Shown piece by piece: positions 53,782 through 64,000 of a stretch of 64,000 nt of DNA (positions are counted from its first letter, which is position 1; each line of letters opens with the position of its first letter). The notes beneath the pieces are model-generated. The model saw nothing but the letters and a program-made list of their open reading frames with translations, ran no database searches and was not told where the DNA came from. A program made the translations under genes and the position numbers. This stretch comes from Vreelandella malpeensis (lineage in GTDB: Bacteria > Pseudomonadota > Gammaproteobacteria > Pseudomonadales > Halomonadaceae): positions 496,001-560,000 of the forward strand of contig NZ_WHVL01000002.1 in NCBI RefSeq assembly GCF_020622355.1, read 5' to 3'.

Positions 53782-55919
53782 AAGTCCAGGCGGTAGCCCA
53801 GCGTCAGGGTGCGTCCGCGCCCGGCGAAGTAGCGTTCGTCGTTCACCAGCGCGCTCTGCGAGTAGTAGGTGACGTACTGTTCGTCGAGCACGTTGGAGAT
53901 ACCCACGTTCATCTGACCCACGGGCAGGCGATAGCCGACGGCGGCGTCCATCAGCAGGTAGCCGTCGAACTCACGCTCGGGCTCGTCGAAGCTCATGTCC
54001 ATGGCGTAGTTCGCTTGCACGAAGGTCGAGAGGTTATCGGTCCAGTCGGAGGAGACGCTCGCCACCATGCGATCCGGGGCGACGTCGATGCCGGAAAGCG
54101 AGGCGTCCAGGTGGCCGTCGTCGTTGCTGTCGTAGCGTCCGCGCATGCGTGAGTACGAGAGCCGTCCGGCGTGCTGGTCGGTGAAGCGGTAGCCGACCGC
54201 TGCCTCCAGGCCCTTGATCTCGGTTTCCTGGCGGGCCATGAAGAAGGCGTCGTCGCGCTCGACGAGTCGGCTGCCGAAGTCCGACGAGGAGATATAGTAG
54301 TTCAGCTCCGCCGCAAGGCGCCCATCGTCGTAGCGAAGGCCGGTCTCGACATTGTCGGTGACGATGGGGCGCAGGTTCTCGATACTGTCCACGGACTGCC
54401 CTGGCCGCTGTATGCTGCGAAGCGCCCGGCCCACGTCCGGAATGGTGAAGCCTTCCGAGTAGTTGGCGAACAGGCTCCAGTGCTCGACGGGCTTCCACAC
54501 CGCTCCCAGGTTGTAGAGCGTCTCGTTGAAGCTCGGCGAGCCCCCTTCCACGTCCACCGCGTTACGGGTATAGAGCGTCTGGTAATCGTCGATATCGAGC
54601 TTGGCGTACTCGTAGCGCACTCCCGCCGACAAGAGCAGCGAATCCACCGGCGCGAACTCCGCCTGCAGGAAGGGTGAAAGATCGATGTAACTGGCCGGCG
54701 GCACGTAGGTGCGGTCGGTCTGGTACAGGTACTGCTCGGTATCATCGAACAAGGTGTCGAAGCCGCCGGTCAGCTTCAGTCGCTCGTCGAGCAGGTCATC
54801 ACGGCTCAGGGACACCTTGGTACCGTACTTCGAGGTTGTCGCCAGGGTCTGATCGAAGAGCGTGCCAGCCGGCGCGAAGGCGGGGTCCTGGAAGGTGGCC
54901 GAGTTGTCCGCGCCGAACAGCGCCTTGTAGTCCTGATAGTACACCTGAGCGCTCAGGTGCATGCCGGCCAGGTCATAGTGGTCGTAGCTCAGGCCGGTCG
55001 TCCATACCCGATTGTAGGGGGCGTCGCCTTCTGGCGTGCCGCGTCGGGAGGTGGTCACCACGCCATTGTCCCGATCGCCGGTGACGCTCAGGTAACCATT
55101 ATGGCCTTCGATGTCGTAGTGATTGAGGGTGAATTGCAGGCGCTGGTCGTCATCGAACCAGTAGGCGAGCTTGCCGAGGATATCGAAGGAGCGGGCATCC
55201 ATCAGATCGCCTTGGGTATTGTCCACGCCGACCGCGTCGCCGTTGCCGTCCAGGAACAGGCCCTGGTCCTCGAAGCTCGCCGAGAACAGGTAGTCCACAT
55301 CGCCGCTGTTGCCGCTGACGCCGTAGGTGGTGCGATAGCTGAGCGTGTCGCCGTCCAGCTCGCGGGTCGGCGTGGTGACCTGGGCTTCGACATGCTGGTT
55401 GAAGGAGCCAGGTTCGGGGCGTCGGGTCACCAGGTTGATGACACCCCCTTCGGCGCCGATGCCATTGGTGGCGTTGGCACCCTGGATCACCTCGATCTGC
55501 TCGACCATGGAGAAATCGATGGTGTGCGCCTCGCGACCGGTCGGACGCAGCGGATTGGACTGCGGGATGCCGTCGATCAGGATCAGCGGCCTGCGTCCGC
55601 GCAGGGTCTCGCCACTGCCACTCATCTTCTGGCGGCTGGGGGAGTAGGACGGCAGCAGATTGCTGAGTATCTGCGAGGAGTCGCTGGTGAGCTGGAGCTG
55701 CTGCTCGATCTCCTCGGAGGTGATGACGCGTACCGTCTGGGGGGAGTCCTCCTTGGTGGCACTGGTTCTCGAGGCAGTGACGACCACGGGCTGTTCGACC
55801 TGGTCGCGGTTCACGTCGCCGGTCGGTCTCGATTGCTCCTGAGCCTGAGCCTGGGAAGCGGCCATCAGGCCAACCAGAGTGGCGGTTTGCCAGCGCGCGC
55901 GATGATGTTGACAGCGCAT
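53778..55919 (-). CDS. TonB-dependent siderophore receptor
   Basis: An outer-membrane 22-strand barrel receptor of 713 residues. The signal peptide ends in QAQA. A TonB-box-like PVVVTASR region follows, then the plug (SPQTVRVITSEEIEQQL, RGRRPLILIDGIPQSNPL, EQIEVIQGANATNGIGAEGG), then the barrel ending in LTLGYRLDF with the terminal aromatic. No N-terminal signalling domain is present. The GTG at 55946 is an alternative start; the ATG at 55919 gives a better signal peptide. Fur-like sites lie upstream. With the ABC genes on both sides it forms one iron uptake route; the ligand is not predictable. Confidence 0.92.
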   Translation of the reverse strand: MRCQHHRARWQTATLVGLMAASQAQAQEQSRPTGDVNRDQVEQPVVVTASRTSATKEDSPQTVRVITSEEIEQQLQLTSDSSQILSNLLPSYSPSRQKMSGSGETLRGRRPLILIDGIPQSNPLRPTGREAHTIDFSMVEQIEVIQGANATNGIGAEGGVINLVTRRPEPGSFNQHVEAQVTTPTRELDGDTLSYRTTYGVSGNSGDVDYLFSASFEDQGLFLDGNGDAVGVDNTQGDLMDARSFDILGKLAYWFDDDQRLQFTLNHYDIEGHNGYLSVTGDRDNGVVTTSRRGTPEGDAPYNRVWTTGLSYDHYDLAGMHLSAQVYYQDYKALFGADNSATFQDPAFAPAGTLFDQTLATTSKYGTKVSLSRDDLLDERLKLTGGFDTLFDDTEQYLYQTDRTYVPPASYIDLSPFLQAEFAPVDSLLLSAGVRYEYAKLDIDDYQTLYTRNAVDVEGGSPSFNETLYNLGAVWKPVEHWSLFANYSEGFTIPDVGRALRSIQRPGQSVDSIENLRPIVTDNVETGLRYDDGRLAAELNYYISSSDFGSRLVERDDAFFMARQETEIKGLEAAVGYRFTDQHAGRLSYSRMRGRYDSNDDGHLDASLSGIDVAPDRMVASVSSDWTDNLSTFVQANYAMDMSFDEPEREFDGYLLMDAAVGYRLPVGQMNVGISNVLDEQYVTYYSQSALVNDERYFAGRGRTLTLGYRLDF

Positions 55920-55956
55920 CTTCTTCTTATCCTCTTGAAAATTCACGAGCTACCCC

Positions 55957-55998
55957 TGATAAATATCGATTATCATAAACAAATGATAATGATTATAT
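55957..55998. promoter_or_regulatory. Fur boxes in the receptor/ATPase intergenic region
   Basis: TGATAATGATTATAT (55984-55998) matches the Fur 7-1-7 consensus at 13 of 15 positions. Just beside it, TGATAA and TTATCA form an inverted repeat at 55957-55975. They lie between the divergent receptor (start 55919) and ATPase (start 56147) and could control both. Confidence 0.75.
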
Positions 55999-56146
55999 TA
56001 TGCATATGTGTCAGTCGGAGGTCCATGCTTGAGCAACGCCGCGTTCGAGATATCGGATCGGCCATCAGCGCTCCGACGACGAGAGGACGTTGTAAATGAG
56101 AACGTTTTATCCTACGGTGCGTGTTTGATTCCTGGCAGGCTCGTCG

Positions 56147-56992
56147 ATGTCCGACACGAACTCTCGATCCCCTCGCCTCGTGGGTGAGGCACTGAGCGCG
56201 GGCTATGAAACCCGCACGGTGCTCGATGGCGTCGACATCGCCGTGGCCGAAGGCAAGCTCACGGTGCTGCTCGGCCCCAACGGCAGCGGCAAGTCGACGC
56301 TGCTCAAGACCCTGGCGCGCACCCTCGCGCCCCAGGCGGGCCACGTCCATCTGGATGGCAAGGATATCCACCGGTGCGCCACCCGGGACGTGGCTCGGCG
56401 GCTGGGCCTTCTTCCTCAGGGGCCTGCGGCCCCGGAGGGGCTGACCGTCGAACAACTGGTGGGCATGGGCCGCTTTCCCCATCAAAGGTGGTGGCATAAG
56501 GACGCTCGACGCGATGCCCAGGCCATCCGCGAGGCGATGGACTACACCCGGGTGAGCGAGTTCGCCGACCGCCCGGTGGATGCCCTGTCCGGCGGGCAGC
56601 GTCAGCGCTGCTGGATCGCCATGGTGCTGGCCCAGCAGACCGACGTGATCCTGCTCGACGAGCCCACCACCTTTCTCGATTTGAAGGTGCAGGTAGAGCT
56701 CATGGAGCTGCTCTCGCGTCTGGCCCACGAACGCGGCCATACACTTCTGCTGGTGCTGCATGACCTCAACCTGGCGGCGGCCTACGCCGATCATCTGGTG
56801 ATGCTGCGCGAGGGGCGCATCGTGGCCGACGGCGCCCCCGCAGAGGTCTTTACCGCCGATACCCTGCAGCGGGTCTTCGAACTCGACGCGCAAGTGATGC
56901 TGGACCCCGAAAGCGGACGGCCGGTCTGCCTGCCGCGTCGTTTCGAACACCCCCGCACCACCGTTTCCTCCGCGCTTTCGAGCGTCACGTGA
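56147..56992 (+). CDS. Iron-siderophore ABC transporter ATPase (FecE/FhuC-like)
   Basis: The 281-residue ATPase has the Walker A GPNGSGKST (43-51), the Q-loop in LGLLPQGPAAPEG, signature ALSGGQRQRCWIA, Walker B VILLDEPTTFLD and the H-loop in LLLVLHDLNLAAAYAD, typical of FecE. It is separated from its permeases (51800-53781) by the convergent receptor gene. Its promoter region carries the Fur boxes. It is followed at once by the ferredoxin-like gene. Confidence 0.92.
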   Translation: MSDTNSRSPRLVGEALSAGYETRTVLDGVDIAVAEGKLTVLLGPNGSGKSTLLKTLARTLAPQAGHVHLDGKDIHRCATRDVARRLGLLPQGPAAPEGLTVEQLVGMGRFPHQRWWHKDARRDAQAIREAMDYTRVSEFADRPVDALSGGQRQRCWIAMVLAQQTDVILLDEPTTFLDLKVQVELMELLSRLAHERGHTLLLVLHDLNLAAAYADHLVMLREGRIVADGAPAEVFTADTLQRVFELDAQVMLDPESGRPVCLPRRFEHPRTTVSSALSSVT

Positions 56993-56993
56993 G

Positions 56994-57890
56994 ATGCACA
57001 TGCCACCTGTCTTTTGCGCCCAGCTGAGCCGCGAGCAGAACGATCCGTTGCCGGGCAGTGCTGCCCACGTCGAACGGCACCTGCTTGTCAGCTGGCCTCG
57101 GGCGAAGTGGCAGCGAAATCTTCGCCACGCAAGCGACATGCCCTCGGAAATCGGCGTCACGCTGGATGCTATCGCCGCGGCGGGGCGGCGGGTGAACCTG
57201 ATCCAGCAGCCTGGCATGGAGGCCACTCGGCATCGAATATTCTTGATGCCGGAACGGCGTCGTTTCACGGTGGCAAGAGACGCGCTTGGCGAGTTTCTCG
57301 ACGCTTGGCAGACGGGAAACTCACTGGCCCGCTGGGAAGAGCCGAGACTCGCTCACGACCTGATCCTGTGCTGCACGCATGCCAAGAAAGACAAGTGCTG
57401 CGCCAAGTACGGCTACCAGACCTTCAAGGCACTGGCTCAGGCCGTTGCCGAGCATGAGCTCCCCTTCGAAGTATGGGAGAGCAGCCATCTGGGCGGCTGC
57501 CGCCTGGCGGCGAGCCTCATCGTGCTCTCGCCGGTACGCAAGTACGGACGCATCGCGCCGGATCAAGCGCTCGCGTTCTTGCAAAGCGAGGCATCAGGCC
57601 AGCGCTACCTGCCCGGCTACCGCGGCAACTCCTCGCTCTCCCCCGCTCAGCAGTGCGCCGAAGTGGCGCTGCTCGAACACCTGGAACAGGCCCACGCCCT
57701 GACGGCGCCGACCTTGATCGACGACCATGGCGACGAGCGCGAACGCATCATGCGCTGGCAGCTCGATACCCCGCCCTACCACGCCACCGTGCACTGTCGG
57801 GCCCGTTCGATCCTGCGCGTCGATACCTGCGCCGACCTGGCGCAGGGCCCGACCGAAAGCCTGGTCTGGCAGGCGCGCGTCGACATCTGA
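56994..57890 (+). CDS. Sucrase/ferredoxin-like (thioredoxin-fold ferredoxin) protein, possible siderophore reductase
   Basis: A 298-residue cytoplasmic protein of the sucrase/ferredoxin-like family. Its C-terminal half has CTHAKKDKCCAKYG and WESSHLGGCRLAASL, the spaced Cys/His residues that hold a 2Fe-2S cluster in thioredoxin-like ferredoxins. It begins one base after the ATPase stop, so the two are co-translated. Members beside siderophore transporters are candidates for ferric-siderophore reduction; that role is inferred from location. The family name comes from an old annotation and does not imply sucrose use. Confidence 0.75.
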   Translation: MHMPPVFCAQLSREQNDPLPGSAAHVERHLLVSWPRAKWQRNLRHASDMPSEIGVTLDAIAAAGRRVNLIQQPGMEATRHRIFLMPERRRFTVARDALGEFLDAWQTGNSLARWEEPRLAHDLILCCTHAKKDKCCAKYGYQTFKALAQAVAEHELPFEVWESSHLGGCRLAASLIVLSPVRKYGRIAPDQALAFLQSEASGQRYLPGYRGNSSLSPAQQCAEVALLEHLEQAHALTAPTLIDDHGDERERIMRWQLDTPPYHATVHCRARSILRVDTCADLAQGPTESLVWQARVDI

Positions 57891-57992
57891 GCCGCGCGAC
57901 ACTCAAACCAGTTGACAACGCGTCCGCTCCTCTCTCAAATAGCCGCGTTTTGACCTTTGGCCTCATCTTTCGCCCCGATTGGAGGGACGTTC

Positions 57993-58607
57993 ATGCTGAC
58001 TCTTGCGCGCCGCTGGCGCTGGTTGACGCTGCTTGCCATGGCGAGCCTTCTGTCGGGCTGCCTGGCCCTGCCACAGACCGGGCTGTTCGCCTTTCGCCTG
58101 GCGGTGACTTCGCTGGGGGTCGAGAACGTGCGCATCGGCCCCTACAACCTGAATGCGGGGCTCGACACCACCGACCTGACCAGCCTGATCGCCTCGAGTC
58201 TGGGCGCGGGAAGCCTGCCGGTGCAGGCCACCATGGCACTGGGGCTGGGGCTTCCGGCGGGCATGCCGGCGGTGAACATGGCCGGCTTCAACTGGACGCT
58301 GGACATGCCCGGCGTCGACCCGGTCTCCGGGCGCTACAACGAAGACGTCTCGCTCACGCCGGGTGACGGCGCCAACCTGCGCCTGCCGGTCTCCTTCGAC
58401 GTGCTGGCCACCGACCCGCAGCGCCTGAGCCCGATGATCGACCTGGCCCGGCAGCTGGCGTCGAACGGCTCGCTGCCCGCCGGCAGCGAATTGGCGATCA
58501 CCCCGGGGAATCTGCGCGGGCTCGGCATGACGCTGCCCGCCGGCTTGCTCACGCCCACCCTGCGCCTCAACGTCGGCGAGGACGGTCAGCTCACGCCGGT
58601 ACGTTAA
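57993..58607 (+). CDS. Putative lipoprotein with a LEA/WHy-like domain
   Basis: A 204-residue protein with lipobox LLSGC (C23) after a short basic and hydrophobic leader. The mature part has repeated beta patterns (VTSLGVENVRIGPYNLNAGLD, NVAGFNW-type AGFNWTLDM) that resemble the LEA-2/WHy fold. I do not recognise a precise family. GGAGGG with a short spacer supports ATG 57993. It converges on the DUF815 ATPase with a 4-base overlap. Confidence 0.7.
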   Translation: MLTLARRWRWLTLLAMASLLSGCLALPQTGLFAFRLAVTSLGVENVRIGPYNLNAGLDTTDLTSLIASSLGAGSLPVQATMALGLGLPAGMPAVNMAGFNWTLDMPGVDPVSGRYNEDVSLTPGDGANLRLPVSFDVLATDPQRLSPMIDLARQLASNGSLPAGSELAITPGNLRGLGMTLPAGLLTPTLRLNVGEDGQLTPVR

Positions 58608-59461
58608 AGGCCACGCCGCCCGACCCACTGGGCGGCGAACTGCCAGGCGGTACGCCCGCTGCGCCCGCCGCGAAGCGTGGCAAAGCGAACCGCCTCCTCC
58701 CGGGCGGCCTCCTCCCAGGCGCCCTCACCGCCCAGGCTTGTGACCCAATGGGCACACACTTCGAGATAGGTGGCCTGGTCGAAGGGGTGAAAGCCGAGCC
58801 ACAGCCCGAAGCGGTCCGACAGCGAAATCTTCTCCTCCACGGCGTCGCCGTGATGCAGCTCCTCGCCGACCAGCCTGGAGCCTTCGTTGTCTGCCATCGA
58901 CTCCGGCAGCAGGTGGCGACGGTTCGAGGTGGCGTAGATCAAAACGTTCTCCGGCGGGCCGGTGAGCGTTCCATCGAGCACGCTCTTGAGCGCCTTGTAG
59001 GCATCGTCATTGCCCTCGAAGGAGAGATCGTCGCAGTAAACCACAAAGCGCTGGGGTGCGTGGCGAAGCGTCTCGACCAGCCGGGGAAGACTCGCCAGGT
59101 CGTGGCGGTCCACCTGGATCAGCCGCAGGCCCTCATGGCCCAGAGTATTGATCAAGGCACGCACCACCGACGACTTGCCGCTGCCGCGCGAGCCCCACAG
59201 CAGCGCGTGGTTGGCGGGCAGTCCCTTCAAAAACGCCCGGGTATTGTCGACGAGCGCCTTTTTCTGGCGCTCGATACCGAGCAGGTCATCGAGCGTGGTG
59301 GTATCACGCACCGGTACCGGCACCAAGTGGCCGCCGAGCGGATGGCGCTGCCACAGCGCGGCGGTATGGGTTTCCCAGTCCACCGGCGTGGGCGCCGGGG
59401 GAAGCCAGTGCTCGACGTGGTCGAGCAGCCGGGTGAGTCGTTGGGTTAATTCGGCGTCCAT
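58604..59461 (-). CDS. DUF815-family AAA+ ATPase
   Basis: A 285-residue P-loop ATPase with the Walker A GSRGSGKSS (90-98), Walker B VVYCDDLSF and a sensor segment YATSNRRHL. The motif LLGIERQKKALVDNT upstream of the P-loop is diagnostic for DUF815. Its cellular role is unknown in the family. No partner is obvious here; the neighbours are lipoproteins. Confidence 0.88.
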   Translation of the reverse strand: MDAELTQRLTRLLDHVEHWLPPAPTPVDWETHTAALWQRHPLGGHLVPVPVRDTTTLDDLLGIERQKKALVDNTRAFLKGLPANHALLWGSRGSGKSSVVRALINTLGHEGLRLIQVDRHDLASLPRLVETLRHAPQRFVVYCDDLSFEGNDDAYKALKSVLDGTLTGPPENVLIYATSNRRHLLPESMADNEGSRLVGEELHHGDAVEEKISLSDRFGLWLGFHPFDQATYLEVCAHWVTSLGGEGAWEEAAREEAVRFATLRGGRSGRTAWQFAAQWVGRRGL

Positions 59462-59545
59462 CCTTGCCCTCTCGTTGAGTTATGCTAAAAATACCGACAT
59501 TGGACCGTCATCTCGAACACGGCTTCTGCCGATAAGGAACCGATC

Positions 59546-60349
59546 ATGCGCTGGCTTCGCCCCTTCGCCGTTACCGCCCTGTGCGCCTCACTTGCGGCGT
59601 GTGCCACCTCGCCCACCGGACGCTCGCAGCTTCTGCTGCTCTCGGACGCCGAGCTCAACCAGATGGGCCAGCAGGCCTTTGCCCAGTACCAGCAGGACGT
59701 GCCGATGGGCGACCAGGCGAGCCTGCGCTACGTGCAGTGCATCACCGATGCCATCGTCGACGTGCTGCCGGAACGTCAGCGCAACCAGGATTGGCAGGTG
59801 CGGGTGTTCAAGTCCGATCAGCCCAACGCCTTCGCCCTGCCCGGCGGTTACATGGGGGTGAATACCGGCATGCTGGACATCGCCACCAACCAGGACCAGC
59901 TCGCCTCGGTGATCGGCCACGAGATCGGCCATGTGCTGGCCAACCATGCCAACGAGCGCGCCTCCACCCAGAACGCGACCTCCCTGGGGCTTTCGGTGAT
60001 CTCCAGCGCCTCGGGCATGCAGTCGCCCGGCGGCCAGCAGCTGATGGGCGTGCTCGGCATGGGCGCGCAGTACGGCATCGCGCTGCCCTTCTCGCGCCGC
60101 CACGAAAGCGAGGCGGACACCATTGGCCAGAACCTGATGGCCCAGGCCGGCTTCGACCCGCGCGAAAGCGTCACGCTGTGGCAGAACATGCAGGCCGCCT
60201 CCACCGGCGGTGCGCCGCCGGCATGGATGTCGACCCACCCGAGCCAGGATCAGCGCATCGACGGCCTGCAGGCCGGCATGGACCAGGCGATGGCCACCTA
60301 TGAACAGGCCAGAGGCCAGGGCCGCACGCCGAACTGCCCGCGCCCCTGA
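59546..60349 (+). CDS. M48-family metalloprotease lipoprotein (LoiP/YcaL-like)
   Basis: A periplasmic or outer-membrane zinc protease of 267 residues. The lipobox SLAAC (C19) follows a signal peptide, and the zinc motif is GHEIGHVLANH (H125, E126, H129) with the third ligand in SRRHESEADTIG. NAFALPGGYMGVNTGML is the M48 hallmark. Such proteases act in outer-membrane quality control. AAGGA with a 7-base spacer supports the ATG. Confidence 0.92.
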   Translation: MRWLRPFAVTALCASLAACATSPTGRSQLLLLSDAELNQMGQQAFAQYQQDVPMGDQASLRYVQCITDAIVDVLPERQRNQDWQVRVFKSDQPNAFALPGGYMGVNTGMLDIATNQDQLASVIGHEIGHVLANHANERASTQNATSLGLSVISSASGMQSPGGQQLMGVLGMGAQYGIALPFSRRHESEADTIGQNLMAQAGFDPRESVTLWQNMQAASTGGAPPAWMSTHPSQDQRIDGLQAGMDQAMATYEQARGQGRTPNCPRP

Positions 60350-60355
60350 CCCCTC

Positions 60356-63022
<2,667 letters not shown>

Positions 63023-63023
63023 G

Positions 63024-63581
63024 TCAGGCGCGCAGCACCTTGCCGGTAAGCAGGTCACGAATGGTGCTGGGCCGGGCCTGGCCGCCAAGCTCACCGGGGG
63101 CGATGGCGCCCAGGTCATCGCCGAAGAGGCGCTCGACCTCCTCGGCGCTCATGGCCGGCGGTTCGCTCGAACGGTTGGCGGAGGTGGAGACCAGGGGCCC
63201 GCCGAAGGCCTCGCAGAGGGCGGCCATGAGCGGGTGGTCGGTGACCCGCAACGCCACGCTGCGATGGGCGCCGCGCACCAGGGCGTGGCTGCGGCCGTTG
63301 TCCGGCACCAGCCACGTGTTGGGCCCTGGCCAGCTGGTGGCGAGCCGGGCGTGCAGCTCGAGCGCCAGCCCCGAAAGCCACGGACCGAACTGCTGCATGC
63401 TGGCGGCCACCAGGATCACCCCCTTGGCCGGGTCGCGCTCCTTCAAGCGCATTAGCTGGGTCAGCGCCTGTTCGTTGTCCGGGTCGCAGCTCAACCCCCA
63501 CACCGCTTCGGTGGGACAACCCACCACGCAGCCTTTGTGAAGGGCGCGTACCACGTGTTGAAGTTCTGTCGTCGCCGTCAT
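63024..63581 (-). CDS. tsaC: L-threonylcarbamoyladenylate synthase TsaC (YrdC/RimN)
   Basis: TsaC makes the threonylcarbamoyl-AMP needed for t6A37 in tRNA. The 185-residue protein shows the YrdC pocket motifs GCVVGCPTEAVWGLSCDP, RLMRLKERDPAKG, SWPGPNTWLVP and STSANRSSEPPA. ATG 63581 follows AAGGAGG. The dprA-tsaC-hemF-aroE gene cluster is typical of this class. Confidence 0.94.
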   Translation of the reverse strand: MTATTELQHVVRALHKGCVVGCPTEAVWGLSCDPDNEQALTQLMRLKERDPAKGVILVAASMQQFGPWLSGLALELHARLATSWPGPNTWLVPDNGRSHALVRGAHRSVALRVTDHPLMAALCEAFGGPLVSTSANRSSEPPAMSAEEVERLFGDDLGAIAPGELGGQARPSTIRDLLTGKVLRA

Positions 63582-63638
63582 CGAGACCTCCTTGGCGTCG
63601 GCGCGAAACGCGCGCCATGTGGATCATTTTATCACGGC

Positions 63639-64000
63639 TCAGTGCCGCCGCACCCAGCCGCCCGCCTGCTGGGCAACGGCGCCGTCGAGCTCGAGCATCA
63701 GAAGCTCGCGCTGGCACTCGGCCACGCTCAGGCCGGTGCGCTGGACCAGCAGATCGATCGGCGTGGGAGTCGAGGTGAGCGCACCGAGAAGCCCAGGCGG
63801 CGCGTCGTCGGGCTCGCCGTCAGGCGCCGTTGGCGACGATGTCGACGGCGCCGTGGGCAGAAACGCCGGTGCCCAGTGGCCAAGCTCCGCGATGATGTCG
63901 TCGACGTGACGGGCCAGGGTGGCGCCGCTCTTGAGCAGCGACAGGCAGCCTGTGGCCTGAACGTTGTGGATCGAGCCCGGCACGGCAAACAGCTCGCGCC
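63639..64000 (-). CDS. dprA: DNA processing protein DprA, C-terminal part (runs off the window)
   Basis: The last 120 or so codons are present. The reading enters as RELFAVPGSIHNVQATGCLS, the conserved end of the DprA Rossmann-like core, then LLKSGATLARHVDDIIAEL. An Asp/Pro-rich linker and a winged-helix domain (LGALTSTPTPIDLLVQRTGL) follow. DprA loads RecA on incoming single-stranded DNA during transformation. The N-terminal part lies beyond the window end. Confidence 0.9.
   Translation of the reverse strand, partial: RELFAVPGSIHNVQATGCLSLLKSGATLARHVDDIIAELGHWAPAFLPTAPSTSSPTAPDGEPDDAPPGLLGALTSTPTPIDLLVQRTGLSVAECQRELLMLELDGAVAQQAGGWVRRH

Overview
The window is a GC-rich stretch of a gammaproteobacterial chromosome. 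Protein flavour and gene order (queA-tgt-yajC-secDF, suhB/trmJ-cysE-iscRS, ndk-rlmN-pilW-rodZ-ispG-hisS-bamB-der, dprA-tsaC-hemF-aroE) point to the Oceanospirillales, most likely a Halomonas-like member of the Halomonadaceae. That placement is inference from reading alone. Genes are tightly packed, many are translationally coupled by 1-4 base overlaps, and GTG/TTG starts are common.

Positions 1-9900 hold ordinary chromosomal genes: an alpha/beta hydrolase start, dinB with its own LexA box, selO, a 3-methyladenine glycosylase, a sirtuin, a ubiquinone-type FAD hydroxylase, RNase Z, an exported MetX-like hydrolase, glycerol dehydrogenase and a FrnE/DsbA-like protein. Positions 9900-18540 form an accessory hotspot. 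It contains a lone VapB-like antitoxin, an integron attC-like hairpin, an AT-rich two-gene module (a DUF6932/nucleotidyltransferase-like protein plus an unrecognised coiled-coil partner), a perfect 50-bp palindrome, and a four-gene SMC operon of MksBEFG/Wadjet (JetABCD-like) type, the class that acts against plasmids.

Positions 18731-26201 hold a HisC-like aminotransferase, RidA, tRNA-Leu(CAA), then queA-tgt-yajC-secD-secF. From 26343 to 34621 an eight-gene minus-strand operon with a divergent LysR regulator (34729-35637) interrupts the usual secF-suhB neighbourhood. It encodes an ABC importer with two paralogous NMT1/THI5-like binding proteins and four enzymes (two cyclic amidohydrolases, an SDR, an isochorismatase-type amidase). 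It looks like a route for uptake and ring opening of a nitrogen heterocycle; the substrate is unknown.

From 35638 to 50620 the conserved block resumes: a LOG-type nucleosidase, a SuhB whose phosphatase active site is destroyed, trmJ, cysE with a tandem-repeat leader, and an isc operon reduced to iscR-iscS-iscA. No iscU, hscBA or fdx is present between iscS and ndk. Then come ndk, rlmN, pilW, rodZ, ispG, hisS, a YfgM-like protein, bamB and der.

Positions 50700-57890 are a Fur-controlled iron-siderophore locus: binding protein and two permeases on the plus strand, a convergent TonB receptor, a divergent ATPase and a sucrase/ferredoxin-like protein that could be the reductase. The end of the window holds a lipoprotein, a DUF815 ATPase, an M48 lipoprotein protease, aroE-hemF, an MpaB-like oxygenase, tsaC and the 3' part of dprA. 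No gene-free stretch exceeds 300 bases.
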